Part shown: one piece after another, positions 1 through 13,301 of the stretch | How positions within the stretch are numbered: the stretch's first letter is position 1 | How the letters are laid out: each line of letters begins with the position of its first letter | Source: Yarrowia lipolytica | Lineage: Eukaryota > Ascomycota > Dipodascomycetes > Dipodascales | Direction: 5' to 3' | Assembly: GCF_001761485.1 (NCBI RefSeq) | Contig: NC_090774.1 | Coordinates: forward strand, 1,178,001-1,242,000 | DNA: 64,000 nucleotides | Notes under the pieces: model-generated | What the model saw: the letters and a program-made list of their open reading frames with translations, nothing else | Told to the model about the DNA's origin: nothing | Database searches by the model: none | Translations under genes and position numbers: made by a program

Positions 1-3000
1 GTCAGGGAAAAAAAGGCCGATTGAAATAAAAAGAACCTTAACGCTAAAAACAAAAAAAAATTGGAAACAGTCCGAGTCATAATTGGACCCTGAGAAAGAC
101 ATGAGTGGGTGGGCAAGGGGTCTTAAAGGGCTCCTTGGGGGCCGATTTCGGAAACGAAAAATGCACGATCCCATTTCTTCGGGCTACATGACCACTTTTC
201 GAGCGTCTTATCTCGTTTCCACCCTCCCCACAACCCACATTAGCCACCAGTAGCACCTCCCAACCTCGTCTCCATGGCACATTTCGAACCCAAATCAATT
301 TTTTTTCCACACGATGCATGAACGAGGTACGCGGCTGGTGATTGAGATGGCAGCGGCGGAAAACGGTGCAAAAAAAAACCGTGTGTGTAAAAAGAAACGA
401 GACGTTGAAAGGTGCAATTGATGAGGCGAACACCCACTTGGCTGTTTTGTCGGTCGTTACGGTAGTTGCGTGGACCATCCACGTCGTGATGTTGGTCTGG
501 GTTGTCCATCATCGCCCATTACTCGGCCATCCAAGTGTCTTAACAAAATATGTGCAGTGACTGTGAAGGCGCTTCTTGTCTGAATGCGGTCACACGACGG
601 ATCGCATCGCACAGTTGCTGAAAAAGATAAGCTCAGGTGGGTCTCATGGAGAGTGTGGGGGTTTTGGGCCCAATAGTGGTCCGATTTTGGATCTGAAACG
701 TGCATTTTGTTCGTCGCATCGATACCATCACAATGGTATGCGTTTTGTTGCTATATCTTCTATTTCAAGCAAAATGGCTGGACCTCTCTATCCTCCTCTG
801 CCTACACTACAGACTGTACAGGGCATACTGCACCCAACATGTGCAGCGGCTAAGTGGAGTTACCGAGGGCTTCGGCGGGGTACCGGTGCTGTAGATCTGT
901 GTCGAGATGTGTGGAGAATATGATGGTTTTGTTCGCCTCGTTTTTGGCCTGTTTTTTCCCTCTTTTACTGCGACTCTTTCGCTCGTCGTTTTGCTCACCG
1001 ACATCCTACAACCCTAACTCGAGACCGGAGCAGGATACCCGAAATATGCACCAGAGAAGCCGGAGCTCCTTGTATCACTACCCGAGTAGCTTGGCTACAG
1101 ATGTTGATGCGAAGCATGGGCATGGGCTAACTGCGGGCTATCGCTATCCAGTTGGTGAGGTTCATTGCTGCCCAGCGACGTGACACAGTGGCCAAGATGA
1201 AGTTGGGTGGGCTCTAGGGAGGACCGTAGTGCAGCCTTCAAGCCAACTCCGGGAGCAATGTTGAGAATCCGGACATGCAAATGATTCATTCGGTCAATTA
1301 ACATGCTTTCCCGCGATCTTTGGTAGGTTTCCATGCCTGGTTTGGTGACTCAGCATTGGAGAAGTACCAGCATGGATAATGTGAGTTTGAGGGGTAATGG
1401 AAAAGACCAATGGTGGAGATGTTCATTTGATGATTCGGATATTGTGTGATCTCATCCTACGTTGAAGGTCATTACTGCGTACTGTACTGTAGTTGTAGTT
1501 GTAGATCATCATTGCCGGACCCATGATCAGAACCTAGACACCACTTTAGAACCATGGAACGACGTCCACAAAGGCTGAGACTCGGGAAATCGCATATTTT
1601 CTGTTTCGTAATGGCCGAAAACATCTCAGTATTCTTCATCTCGCTCTCTCGGCGAAATATCCGCTTCCCGTTTGGTCCTTGCGTTAATAAAACTCCGAGG
1701 AAAAACGCTGCAAGTCTCTCAGTCTCGATTTGGACGGGTGAAATATTGGTTAGGTGCCGTTGCTGGTTAGAGACGGATTGGTTGGTGACAAGTTGCGTGC
1801 AAATCCAGTAGAGCATGACGTTTCTCGCCAATTCACTGTGTTTTTGCTGACTAAATTGGATGGGTATACATGATAGAAGATGTTCCGGTATGACTAAGCA
1901 GCCTGGAGGCGAGATGTGTCCAGTGACTATATGGCGGTATCTCTGACTGAGTACTTGTACTTGTACCAGGCTTAATGAACTCGTGAGGGTATCCTTGAAT
2001 GACGAAAACAGAGGCATGAATAGACAGCGGAGAGTGGATGGAATATCGTCCAATAAAGGAGCGGGTGGGAAGAGAATCTTGAAACTGCTCAAAGACATGA
2101 TGAATGGTGAGGTCGGAGGTGTGCTGGTGCTGTTCATGACCATCAGCTGTGGGTTGGTCGCGCTCGGGAATGTAAAGGGAGATCGGGTGTTACAAGTACA
2201 CAATCACCATAACAAGAGTCCAGTAAAAGTCTATGGACGTGTTCCGTAGGTGTAGAAACTTGCGCAGTACTAACTGTACTTGTACTCATACTCCTCCTGC
2301 ACTTGTCAAGACTCGTATGTCCCTGTCGGTTCCACCCCTTTGAAAACGGAGGTTCGATAAAACCATACCAGGACCGGCTCTCGATACCGTGTGTATCAAA
2401 AGTCAAGTCTCCGTGTACAATACTCGGTCCAAGTCCGACAAGTGTAACTGCATAGTGCGTGTCTTTATCAGAGCGATCTCACCATCAGCTCCTAGCAGCT
2501 GTCACACTACGACTACAGAGCTGAGTACAGTGTCTTGTACCATACTCCGTCAGACTAGCCAATGACAGAAGGACAATTCCTTTAGTACGAGGACGGTACA
2601 GTACGTCAAGTTTGCTCGGAGTGGGTCCTTTTGAATCCGTCTTCTCCTCTTGGCTGCCCCTCATCAGTCCACGAGTTACAGTCCATGTTCTGGAAATCCT
2701 TCCTCATCGGTCCAAGTACATACTGTTGTCGTACCGTACCGTACCGGACGTACCGGACGTACCGAACCGTACCAGAATGTTCCCTCTGGAATGCACTCTG
2801 GTTGCATCGCAGTCCGAGCCGCGTGTTCTTTCCTGACTCCCGGGGGTTCTTGGCAATACAACACAGCAAAGAGGCTCCGACAGCAAGCCAGGGTTGTCTG
2901 CCAAGAGGAGACTTCATTCTCGGCCGTACGTGGTTAGTTTGCTACGTTCAGCTCCTCTGGTTCGATTCTCTCGTCTGTATCTTCTCCTGGGTCCTACCCA

Positions 3001-5530
3001 TTGTTACACCGTGGTCCGTCCTTGCTGAAACAATACAACGGTTGTATAGAAACGGCGGTCATCACGCAAGACCATCTAATCTATGCACGTTTGAGCAAAT
3101 TGGTCGGGTCTCTTGCTGGCAACAAGTCTGGTTTGGGAAGACCCTTGTCTCACCTTGCGCCCAGCTTCATCCCTCCCCTCGTTCCATCCCTTGTCTGCGA
3201 CGTTTTGAGACCGCCAATAACTTGTGGCAGATTACTCAAATTTGCCCGTCTGATTGGCCCCCCTTTCAATTGTCTTCCAGCAACCTTTACCAGCTTAGAC
3301 TTGAATAAAAATATTTCACGGCGATTTTTTAACCGAGCGAATACTGCCACGGGAGAACGTACAAGGCGCCGTATCTCGCGCAAAAACGGGCCATTCGAGC
3401 CAAAAATGGCGCTCAATCAACTCAGCAGACTCCATTCCATGCACAGCCAGCAACGCAACCAACCCACACCACCTCCACACCTCGCTACAGGGGGGCACCC
3501 CATTTATCCACGTCATGCATAGAGGCATATGCATCTCCATCAGATGGTCCGTTTGATAACTGGAAACTGGAGAAGTAGTGGCGTAAATAGGAAAATACCT
3601 ATATCGGAGGACTCACCAAACACCGACAAGTCCATCAATCTAACTTTCATCCCGGAAATCCCATCATCCACCAAAATACCCCTCACCGCAAACCCTCACC
3701 AAACTCACACCTGCATCTAATCTAATCAATCAGTCAATCTTCCTTCAGCAAAAACCCGCATGGTACAAGGCCGAATGTGTACGGCTCGCCAAGAGTTCGG
3801 GAGGCGGAGCAGCTCCCTTGGCATTACTAATGCGCATGCCATTGGTGTGGGAGGGGTATCTGGGCCGGAGTAGGCGGGACGCAAATATAGACCCTGGAAC
3901 GAAAAGAACAAGACCATTGCAATCGCCATCATGTGACAAATCCAATGGTGCAACTTCCATCTTTGTAGCTTCACATGTCGTCAAGTTAGCTCCACATGTA
4001 TGTCCATAGGATGTATCTATCATGGTTGAAACTAGAGCTATGAACAGGGGATAAAGACTATTACAAGCACCTTTGAGGGCATATTTCGAATGGGTATTTG
4101 ACCAGCTTATGACCGTTTTATTTCCGGTCCATAAAATGCGACAAATGTACGTGGTTGGGTGGGTTGTTTGGTCATTTGTGGACGGATTTTGATTTTGAAA
4201 GTACCGTCTTGTTGGAAATCACGTGAGGAACACGAATATGCTAGCCATTCTCGGCAGTCTCTTGTCGATTCCGTGCGCAGTTTACTTTGTAATTTAACTC
4301 CGTCGGATGTAAAGAGACGTGATAGAACCACTTTGAAAACGTTAATGGACCTCGGTTTGCATAATAAACTTGGCCTTAAACTGTAGTTTAATTTCCAAAA
4401 GGGGGCGTTTTGCGCGGGATATGGGCGCGAGAGCGCGAATCTGAGCGCACCAGCGTCTTCTCCAGCCCTTTGCCATCACAGCCATATGTCGATCGTCCAC
4501 TTTTGGGGACTCCAGTGGGGTCTTTTGGACGCTTCAAGTTGGCACGGCCGAACTTTAAGACGCGCTTCTTTTGGTGACAATGAAGCCCCGACACTTGCTT
4601 GAAATATGCCCGGGGTTGGATATTGAAACACATAGCAGACATCTCCCGAGCGCGCGGAGTATGGAGCCGGTCTTGGCTGTCGAATCCCTTCACTCTAGCG
4701 CTGTTCAGAGCCCGTCAAACCTTTTAGCCTCCAAAAAGCGGAACCAACCGATGCATGTTCGGATGCAAGATAATCTGGCGGTCCATGGGGACATGGTCAC
4801 CTGTGGCCCGCTCCAGAGCCATTTGTGGCCCCAAAACTCGCAAACGGGGCTCTTCACTGCAAACTCCGCCCATCAGATAAAGGGCTCTGCTCCATATGAT
4901 TCTCCTGGATGTCAAAGTTAAGGTGGATATTTGCGTATGCTAAACGGAGTGATATGTTTAGCCTCCCAGAATCAATAGAGTTGGCGCAACTTAAACACAA
5001 CGGAGTTGTACTATGTGTTTTTGTTTGTGTTAATTTTTTTCTTTCCTTGTGCTTTTTTTCTTTTCCTTGTGTTTTTTCGCTTGTATTTTTTTAATCTTTT
5101 TTGCCGCTATCCTAAGAGGAGGGGCTGAGAGACGAGCAATCGGCCAGAGAACCCCCAGAGGGCGCAGAGGGCGGGAAACGAGGTCGCCGGGCGCAATATC
5201 ACCATCACGTGACCCCATTCCCGAGAGATGGCCCGTCCTCCATCCAAACCTTGCCCTCGCTAAAGAATCTCAAACCCCATCTTGTGGATGCCAAAAACCC
5301 ACAAACCGTGTGGAAGCGGGTGCCAAGGTTCAGCATAAAATCTAGATGCCTTGCGGAAGCGGATGGCGGGGCGCCGAACGGGGGATATTTGTATGGCGAC
5401 CAGCTGATATTATTACATCAACGTGTTTGCAGGCACCACATTACCCTACTGGCCAGTTTCCAGCCCTCTCTGAGGCCTCCAACATCCCCCATAAGCCGCC
5501 CCTAAACCTGCCTCACAATACAAATTAAAC
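1..5530. other. 5.5-kb interval without a convincing gene
   Basis: I find no reading frame with recognisable protein features here. The longest open frames (about 243 codons on the minus strand at 1472-2203 and about 225 on the plus strand at 2631-3308) begin at non-ATG codons, use rare codons compared with GDH2 or RPA135, and show no family motif. The interval holds several GTAC-rich stretches (around 1945-1970, 2270-2290 and 2590-2605), a GTACCG array at 2731-2773, CACGTGA words near 4218 and 5204, and a T-rich low-complexity tract at 5030-5100. A gene lying to the left could use the first few hundred bases as promoter or 3' region, but nothing shows this. Confidence 0.6.
2731..2773. repeat. 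GTACCG-type short tandem array
   Basis: Several copies of GTACCG, partly extended to GTACCGGAC, stand head to tail. The array is imperfect and non-coding. Confidence 0.8.
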
Positions 5531-5648
5531 ATGGCCAACATGCATGTCCATCTCAACCTAGATGAAGCATATTTCCCTTGAAATATATATCTCTGGTAGC
5601 TTCCGCCCCCGCCAAAATGGGTTCGATAGATTATCGCTAAAGCTCACA

Positions 5649-6884
5649 ATGCTCCACAAGTTGCCGTTGGAACAGCTCTCCACTGTGTTTTCCTTCTGCG
5701 ACGCGCGTTCGGTCGTGGCTCTGAGTCTGGTATCTCCGTACCTGCGATCCTGTGTCCAGTCCAACAGAATTGTGTATGAACACGCCCTCAACGACATTTT
5801 TTTCGGTCTGACAAATTCAACAGGCTCTAGAAACATGTCGGTGGCTCAATCGCTCAACTTCATCGCCTCGCTAGGCCACCAAGTCGACATTGAGCAAGAA
5901 GTCAACCTGCTGGCAGCAGAAAAGATATCCAAAACCACGATAGCGCCGTTCCACAACGATTACGAACTGCACAACAACGTGCTGGTCAACCCAACCGCCA
6001 CCCTCGACAACTCCTTGTACAATTTCACCAACCCCATCACCCAAAATGACGACTGTCTCACCTGGCTTGTCAAGGACTACCACTATGTAACCCTTTACGA
6101 AATGAGTCTCCGCGACGGCTTCCTGCGGGTCAAGCACCGAGAAAACATGGAAAACATGATTGACTACAGTGGAACTTCAGTCAGCAGAAGTTCGCAGATG
6201 CAAATCGGAAGAGGTCACCTGGGCCACTACTACGCCACCAACGATACCCAGATTTTCCAGGACCAACTGTGGATCCGGAAAAAAGAGAACCACGTCATCA
6301 AGTCCATCATGTTACCGATCGGATACAATTTGCCCGGTGTGGGGGTTCAGAAGCTGCAGTCCAGAGTCAACAGTCGGTACAGTTACTGCCGCCTGGACTC
6401 CAAGGATGACTCAGCATGGTTTCTGCTTGACTGGAATCAGGCCAAGTCCTTTCTGCTATTCAAAACCGACAAATACAGCGATAAGATTGATCTACATGCC
6501 TGTGCGGAAACAGGATGTGTGTTTATCACCTCAAACACCTCCCTGAACACCCTGAAGCTGTTCCCACGAATTTCTGAGCGCGAAATTACTTGGTATACAG
6601 CCCAGACCAACGATCTACCAAAGTCATACCTGTCTCTACAATACGGATGTGTGGTTAGAGAAGGAGCTGAGGTGACGTATCTCAAACATAAGGGGAGTAT
6701 CTTGTTGGTGGGACAGGTAGAGGGAACTACACAGTGCTGGAAGTTCACCCGTCCGTTTCTCTCCAAGCTAGATGCCTACGTCAAGAGATGTCTGCCTGTA
6801 TGGAAAGCAGATAGTGAAGAATGGAGAGACTGGAAGATGGATCTCAGTGGATACTTTTATCCCCAACGAAGGAGAACGAGATAG
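5649..6884 (+). CDS. F-box-like protein
   Basis: The frame encodes 411 residues. The first 35 or so residues look like an F-box: LPLEQLSTVFSFCDARSV followed by ALSLVSPYLRS, the usual Leu-Pro start, hydrophobic helix and short Val/Leu-rich end that bind Skp1 in SCF ubiquitin ligases. The rest (about residues 45-411) shows no WD or leucine-rich repeats that I can see; it contains many aromatic residues and ends in a basic tail. I chose the ATG at 5649 because it puts the F-box at the N-terminus. An in-frame ATG at 5562 would add 29 residues (440 aa) of low conservation value. An out-of-frame ATG at 5531 opens a 16-codon upstream frame that overlaps the 5562 start and disfavours it. The gene stands alone with 2.6 kb to its next neighbour. 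F-box assignment is by motif only; the target is unknown. Confidence 0.75.
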   Translation: MLHKLPLEQLSTVFSFCDARSVVALSLVSPYLRSCVQSNRIVYEHALNDIFFGLTNSTGSRNMSVAQSLNFIASLGHQVDIEQEVNLLAAEKISKTTIAPFHNDYELHNNVLVNPTATLDNSLYNFTNPITQNDDCLTWLVKDYHYVTLYEMSLRDGFLRVKHRENMENMIDYSGTSVSRSSQMQIGRGHLGHYYATNDTQIFQDQLWIRKKENHVIKSIMLPIGYNLPGVGVQKLQSRVNSRYSYCRLDSKDDSAWFLLDWNQAKSFLLFKTDKYSDKIDLHACAETGCVFITSNTSLNTLKLFPRISEREITWYTAQTNDLPKSYLSLQYGCVVREGAEVTYLKHKGSILLVGQVEGTTQCWKFTRPFLSKLDAYVKRCLPVWKADSEEWRDWKMDLSGYFYPQRRRTR

Positions 6885-8157
6885 AGGGATGTATGTATTT
6901 TATTTATTAGAACTAGTTTTGCGGATAGAGTACTTGTGTTTGGGGTGTAGTGTATGATCGGAGAACAAGACGAGGCCGAGTTCCGTAATTTCGGGGTTAT
7001 AAGAAAATAAAACATACCACAATGATCTTCTCACCTTGCTGGTTATTACAGTAAAGGTCTCAGACTGATAGGGGCATTATATTGGTTGTTTCGGCGTTTT
7101 ATTAGGGTTGATGATGGAGGCTGCGATAAAAGATTAGTTTGTGTCTTGGAGACTCGGGGAGTTGACAGTTTGTCAGTAATTGTTCCAATTACTGCTGCAT
7201 TATCCTCTGCTTCAATTATTTGTCGCATATCCTCCTGTTCATTCATGTTCCTGGCCACCTATATGAGTAGTCGTCATTTCCGTTCTGCAAGCTTGACCAA
7301 CTCCGGAAGTTGCACATGTGCGTCATTGGGGCTGTGCAATTTCATCATTCCGAAGCTTCAAGTTGCATGGTATTTACAGCTGTATTATCTGGATGATCTG
7401 TTGATGGCACCTGGTTCCCGAGATGGTGAATTGATAAGTAAAGCTGACATTGAAGGTAAGTTGCTGGTTCACGTGGTTTTCAGAAGTGTTATACGAAGAT
7501 TGTAAATATATTGGTGCCGCGTCCAAAATGTTCTCCGCTCAATCGTCTTATCTACATCCCCATCTACCAACCACACGCAATAAACACTCAGTGAGAGGCT
7601 ACTGCGACATAAACTCAGGCTTAGAAGGCTTGATTAGATCATCGTCGACTTGTCTGTAGCATATTAGAAAGAACCTACAAGTCCTTCCCACCTCTTTCCC
7701 TAATAATGCTACTCACTATTGAACGACGGCACGAGTACATGTATAGCAGTCATACGACCGCAGAGTTATGTGTCAAGCCGCCTACTTGCAGATCATCTCC
7801 ATCAAGAACCCTAAAGTGATTCGTTGAAGCCTTGAAGAAGCACTATTAGCTGCTTTGAGCTCTCATTTCTGTCCATCTACATGGTCATTCAACCTCCCCA
7901 CGCCCAATAGACATTCATATGGGCGCTGTTGTCTATTCTATAGCCAGATCGGACCCTTTCATCACCCCTGATCACCTAGGTTAACTTTGAACCCTCGCAG
8001 CTGATTGACTGAACTCACGGACTCTGAGACTCCAACTCCAAGGGGTTTTAGTTTTTTCCCCTCGAGACATTCGCCCACTCGGTCACGGTTCTTGCACAAG
8101 CTTCATAGACAACATGTTTGGGTTGAGGAGAGAATATGGGCGTGATCCGGTTCGTTT

Positions 8158-8172
8158 TCTGATATATAAAAC
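8158..8172 (+). promoter_or_regulatory. orphan TATA-like element
   Basis: The sequence GATATATAAAAC is a good TATA box match. The 300 bases that follow contain no ORF longer than about 77 codons, so if it is a promoter the product may be non-coding or spliced. Position and strand are read from the sequence; function is a guess. Confidence 0.3.
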
Positions 8173-9402
8173 AAGCCAGAAGTCATCTATTGAGATTCTT
8201 CATCCATTGCGACTTCCAGAATCTCAATTGATCCAGTATTGACAGAGTTAGAGCAGGAACGAATTGTATGTTTGTCAAAAATGGTCTATAGAGACCCCCA
8301 TAGACCCATATTTGGTACCATTCGAATCCTCATAATCGTCGTAATCTTTCTAGCATACTCTCTCATCACCAAACCCCCTCCCCTTCTGCCCATTTGTTTC
8401 CACGGTCTTCTCGGAACTAAAATATCACCCCGAACCACCCAAGACCAACCCATGATCAACCTGAGGCATTAAGATTCTCCCGAAGATTGGATTAGTCATC
8501 CGTAAAGGGTATTAAATATCGTGAATGAGTGCAAATTCACTCTCTCGAATCATCCTTATTGTTCTCCAGTCTATCTCCTGTCTGTTTCTGGTCTTCCTAC
8601 CACCTCTCATAGTGGGTGGACAACAACTACTTAGCTTTACTTGAACTTACTCCCTTTAGTTGACATAAATACACTTTAAATCACATCATCCAACTAAACT
8701 CCCAACTAACCCCGACCACTTTATTTGCCGGCCCTAAAACCTCTTCTTCAACTCCCGAACCCAATAATTACCGTACCGTCTCCGCTTTTCGTCTCCTCTC
8801 TTGGTCTCCTCTCTTGGTCTACATCTTTCCTCTCCAAGATATGAGATATCACGTGACCGCCCAAGGCGGTAAGGCTTCTGGGCGCCAAGAAACGGCGCTT
8901 CTCTATATGGACGAATGTGCATGTGACTCCAACAGCCCATCTGCGAATATGAGACTACTCCGACGCCATACGCACAAGTGGTCCATCTCGCCCAATATTG
9001 GTCAGAAAATAATTTGGGCAACAGTGGCATATTCCCGGAGATTTTCTCATCAAAACCATACCAAACAGCCCCCACTCGGGCCCCTCTCCGAGTGAGAACG
9101 CTCAGCCACAAGTTTATCGTCAGATGCGTTTTTTTTAAGCTTATTTGAGCGTTCTATACGGATTTGTGGGAGGTGAAATATGTCTACAAGTAGGCCAATA
9201 GTGGACTTATTTGGATTCTGAAAAGAGTAATCTACTTGTCCCTGCCCAAGTACATGATTTATTTTTTTCAGAATTCAATTGGACTACTCCTTCATCCTCA
9301 ACCGTATATCTCCGAAATACCGTCCGATGCCTAATAGTTTCGTATGTACTCCCCTCATGCTCTCGCAACTTTGTCAGTCTTACAATGGGCCCCTCTCTTA
9401 TC

Positions 9403-9410
9403 ATATATTA
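9403..9410 (+). promoter_or_regulatory. TATA-like element of the Mso1-like gene
   Basis: ATATATTA lies about 65 bases before the ATG at 9475, a usual spacing for a yeast gene with a short leader. Confidence 0.4.
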
Positions 9411-9474
9411 ATACCCGTCTTGGCGCTGTACAAATAAATCACTACTATACTGTCAACTTCTCTAATATCTAACA

Positions 9475-10080
9475 ATGTCCTACAACACGGAGGCTCTGGA
9501 GCGCGGACGGGCGTTTTTCAACCGCATGAAGCACCAAATGACCATTCAAACAGATACCACCGACAAGGAAGAGTCGACCCAGCTTCAAGATTCGCTAGTC
9601 AAGTACTACATGACCAGGAACAAGCCCATTCCAGAGTGGTTGGAGACCGAGGAGACCCGACAGAGTCTCGAACGACTTAAGATCAAAGATGCCTCCACTG
9701 CGGCCTCTACCAATCTCGTGACTCCGACAGCCCCCATCCAGATCAAAACTCCGGCCTCCAATGTGCCTGAATTGACCCATAGGGGCCGATCTCCCAGTCC
9801 CACCAGTCCTCAGACTCCCACTTCTCCTGCTTTCACCAACCAACGGCCTCCCCTCAAGTCCAGACCGTCTCAGCTGCAGGATATCTACGCCCGAAGAGGC
9901 TCCAGTGCCGACGTAAGCCGCCAGAACTCTGTCACGGGCTTTGAAAAATACGGACGACCCAACGGTTACCAGGAAGTCCGAAACGCCAGGGTCCCACCTC
10001 CCTTGAACCAGGAATCGACAGACAGAATGAGAGAAAAGCTTCGAAACCTCTCGAGAAGCAATTCTGTCCAATGCCATTAG
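9475..10080 (+). CDS. protein with Mso1-type Sec1-binding motif
   Basis: This is a 201-residue hydrophilic protein starting at a clear ATG. Residues about 36-57 read TQLQDSLVKYYMTRNKPIPE followed by Trp-Leu. The pattern of a leucine, a KYY-like block, a short linker and P-x-W-L resembles the short N-terminal segment by which yeast Mso1 binds the SM protein Sec1 during exocytosis. The remainder is a disordered Pro/Ser/Thr-rich middle (about 75-145, with SPSPTSPQTPTSP) and a basic C-terminus ending in a DRMREKLRNLSRSNSV-like helix. Such fungal proteins often share only the N-terminal motif. If the reading is right it would act at the plasma membrane with SNARE assembly. The motif is short, so this could also be an unrelated disordered protein. 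Confidence 0.6.
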   Translation: MSYNTEALERGRAFFNRMKHQMTIQTDTTDKEESTQLQDSLVKYYMTRNKPIPEWLETEETRQSLERLKIKDASTAASTNLVTPTAPIQIKTPASNVPELTHRGRSPSPTSPQTPTSPAFTNQRPPLKSRPSQLQDIYARRGSSADVSRQNSVTGFEKYGRPNGYQEVRNARVPPPLNQESTDRMREKLRNLSRSNSVQCH

Positions 10081-11585
10081 GTGGTCAGTCTAATGTAATG
10101 TTTAATGAAGATATGTTTATACCAACCAGGGGTGGACTGTATAGTGCCAGTGTTGGACTTTGTAGTGGATAATTTCAGACCTTGTAGTGGATATGTGTGA
10201 GATTAGAGTGAATATTCGTAATTAACAGAAAGAGAAGATAATAATGGTACAAGTATTACGCTTTATGATGAGACTTGATTTGATCTGGTTGATTTTTATT
10301 GCTAATGTCAACTTGGTGTCTGTGTGTAAAACCCAGCTGACGTAACAATGGAGGAGGTAAGGAAAATGGCAAGTTCAAAACTACAATAATTGGAGATCAA
10401 ATAATGTAGTTCTCCAATCATTGTGGCTCTGGGATCTTTGCTTCAACACTTGCGAAATCATCTTCAGTTTGCAAGCCTATCAAAAACAGTGCAGTGGCTC
10501 CAAAAAGTTAGCAATTAAGACGAGGACTTCAAATGATGGTATTTCCACTCTTTATAGATCACTATTTCCCCACTCAGGTCTACTTTCGTCACTTAACACC
10601 AAATTACCCTCTTGATTACTAATACTCGGAGATGTCAATACTGTGAGAAACGTCGATCCAGCAATCCCACACAAAACAAGTTGAACCAATACATAATTTC
10701 CTCCTGATATTCCCCTTCTCCAATCACTTGTTACCACATTAATAACTTCTTTACATCCTTCTATCTTTCTCAGACATTGCCGTGCACTTTGGCCCGCTAA
10801 GACACCCCGAAACGTTCCCCCACCAACTTTACAGTCCATCACCGTTGTTCACGTGATCCCAAATTTCCCCTTTTGTACCTCTTCTTTCCAAAATCCTTCC
10901 TCCACAAGGTTCTTATCGTGCTTCCCGCAACCTGAGAGGACGCTGATAGGAGCCTATCGACGCGGTTGGGAGCCCCGAAAAAAGATTGGCAGAGTTTATC
11001 AGCTCGGAAACAGTTGGGATTTGCCAACCTTGATCTGATATTTCACCTGGATTCATTTCCGAGAAATTTACACCTCCAAAGAATTTTTTGTAAGAGTTTT
11101 ACAGGCACATCAGACAGATGAAAATGAAGTCAGGTGGAGGTATATATGGCGATTGGTGACGTCATTGGAAGTACAAACACCTTCCCAGTAAAATCTCCAC
11201 TCACCGCTCACCGCCCACCACTGATCTTCCCACCATCGTGACGACATATCCAACTCGCTGATTAGGCATAACAGAAGGACGGAAGAATAAAACTCAGTCA
11301 TATTGGTGTCCACGTGACCATCAGCGTCGCCGTCCTCCCCTCTCTCCATCCAACCCTCTTGTAACCTCATACCATTCGCCATGGGCTATTCGACCCCAAA
11401 CCACATCCCGCCCTGGATCCTCCGATTAGTAAGCGAATTAGTTCAAAGGTCACCTAAACAAGTGCTTCACGTGACTCGCACGCCTCTGTTTACTCACTAC
11501 ACGAACTGTAGGCGAGTATTTTTTGAGCGCAAACAGAAAAATTCGCTATATTACATAATCGTCATTACATAATCGTTCACACCTG

Positions 11586-11625
11586 GCTGTTCCCCCGCTG
11601 TTCCCCCGCTGTTCCCCGCTGTTCC
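11586..11625. repeat. 11-bp tandem repeat, about 4 copies
   Basis: The unit is GCTGTTCCCCC. Two copies are exact, the third is one base shorter and the fourth is degenerate. Confidence 0.85.
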
Positions 11626-13301
11626 TCACATGTAAGGTAATGTAACAGCTCCAGATGGTGCATATTACACAAACCGACTTTGCATTACTTTTTTTAGACC
11701 CGCTAAGAACAATGTATGTATCGTACCCCACAATATGGAGAAAAAAAGAAAAAAAAGTTTGGGTTGGAATAAAATTTCGAGCAACTTTGAGTTCCAATCT
11801 GGAACCGGTTCGATAGCCGAGGGAAGGCTGAGAAATACGCAGATTTAGAAGAAGGACTTTGGAAGCAACCAATTGAGCAGTTTAGTCGCAGTAGTCGCTT
11901 TTGGACGAGTTGGCCGAATCTAAATCACGTCTCTGAGGCGGCTAATATGGACCCTTCTGTAGTCTCGCGCGTATATGAAACTCTACTACCCCAACATATA
12001 TGGAGTGGGCGGGAGATGAAAGAGGTTTTTCAGAGCAATACCGAGCCGCAGAATGCCGTTTCTTTGTCGGGTTGCTTTGTCTGAGTGTTTCCCCGTGTTT
12101 ATCCGTGGTTTTGTTGTGCTAGTGTGGTTACGAGGAATGGCCGTTGTTCAGGTCGGCCAATGTCCGGCAGTGACAATAATTTCAACATATCAAAAAGAGA
12201 AGACCAGATATCCTCATTGCTATCTATACGAGGGTAGTTTCAGCTAGTTTCTAGCACGAAAAACTAAGCAAACTACATGATTCCCACTCCATCCAGGGTC
12301 TCGGAACCTTAGACAAACATAGCCCAACCCACCAGACTGATCTCCTATTATTACCGTGTTAGAAGGAGACAAAGCGTGTCATCTTGTAATAAAAAAACAC
12401 AGAAACCGTGTCTAACACCAGTCTGTTGAAATTCCGGAGCAAATCAGACTCCATCGCGTCCAAAAAGGCCCTTCTTGTATCTCTCCAACAAAGCCTAACA
12501 TACTGTTGGGAAATGTGGGGTAGCAGGGCTGGTTATGGCGTCATATTGTTAGCGTGAGGGTACGACCCGATCGGATTGGATCCGGATACCTACGACTATT
12601 GGAGTGGTAGATAGTTGGACAGCACGTTGATTGAAGCGTTATTTTACACCTGTTGACGGTCTAGATGGTGATGTGGTAAAAGTTGGCCTCAGTCCAGCAG
12701 TAAAGGGTACAGTACTACCAACGTGTACATCTCAAGGATTGCATCCTCAGCAAATTTCAACTACAGTAGTACATCTTTACGCCACATTGGACATCTCCAT
12801 GTACCCCAGATTCTAGACTGCACATTCTAGACTGCTTAGTGAGATGCACTTGAACCAAGCCTAGACTTGCACGCACAGCAAAGATACATGAGTACTTTGT
12901 TAGAGGTGCACTGCCGGGAGGAGAGTTTCATTTGAGAGCACATTTGGTGCAAGAGGTGCTGTACAAGCGGTACATGTCCACTATGTACAGTACATACTTG
13001 TAGTTCGATCGTTAGAGCTATCGTGAAGAGAGGTAAACTTGTATTACAGTATAGTGTGGAGAAGAGTTGGAGACACATAAATCATATCAAGATGTTCCTC
13101 TTGCTGAGACAAACACGCTGGTACTATTATTTTCATAATACCTCAATTATAGCGTCGTTTTGAGGGACTTCATACACCTGCCCTCCAGCATCGTATACTC
13201 TACATACTGTACTTAGCCGTAACTAGTTGTGCAACAATATCAGCCATCTACAGCACAAAAAAGCCGGTAATGATTCGTCAGTGTATACATGCACGTTCCC
13301 A

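Larger units (their letters stand above)
6885..9474. other. 2.6-kb intergenic region
   Basis: This separates two plus-strand genes. It begins with an A/T-rich 3' flank carrying AATAAA-like words near 7005. Two things stand out. A 70-codon minus-strand frame at 7046-7258 reads like a polar protein tail but has AT-rich codons and no recognisable start. A strong TATA-like element at 8160-8170 has no ORF behind it. CACGTG-type words occur at 7468 and 8850. Nothing else coding is supported. Confidence 0.55.

Noticed and set aside
1472-2203. 243-codon minus-strand frame
   Set aside because: It begins at TTG, has poor codon use and no family motif. One such frame is about what chance allows in 64 kb. 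A CTAACCAG inside it has no matching donor.
7046-7505. Polar 70-codon minus frame at 7046-7258, and a YLDD tetrapeptide on the plus strand near 7385 that recalls reverse transcriptase
   Set aside because: The minus frame has AT-rich, unfavourable codons. The tetrapeptide has no reverse-transcriptase context around it, so no retroelement is claimed.
11110-11382. 90-codon minus-strand frame from an ATG with an internal GTGAGTGG donor
   Set aside because: No CTAAC acceptor with CAG or TAG lies at a plausible place downstream. The peptide has no recognisable feature.
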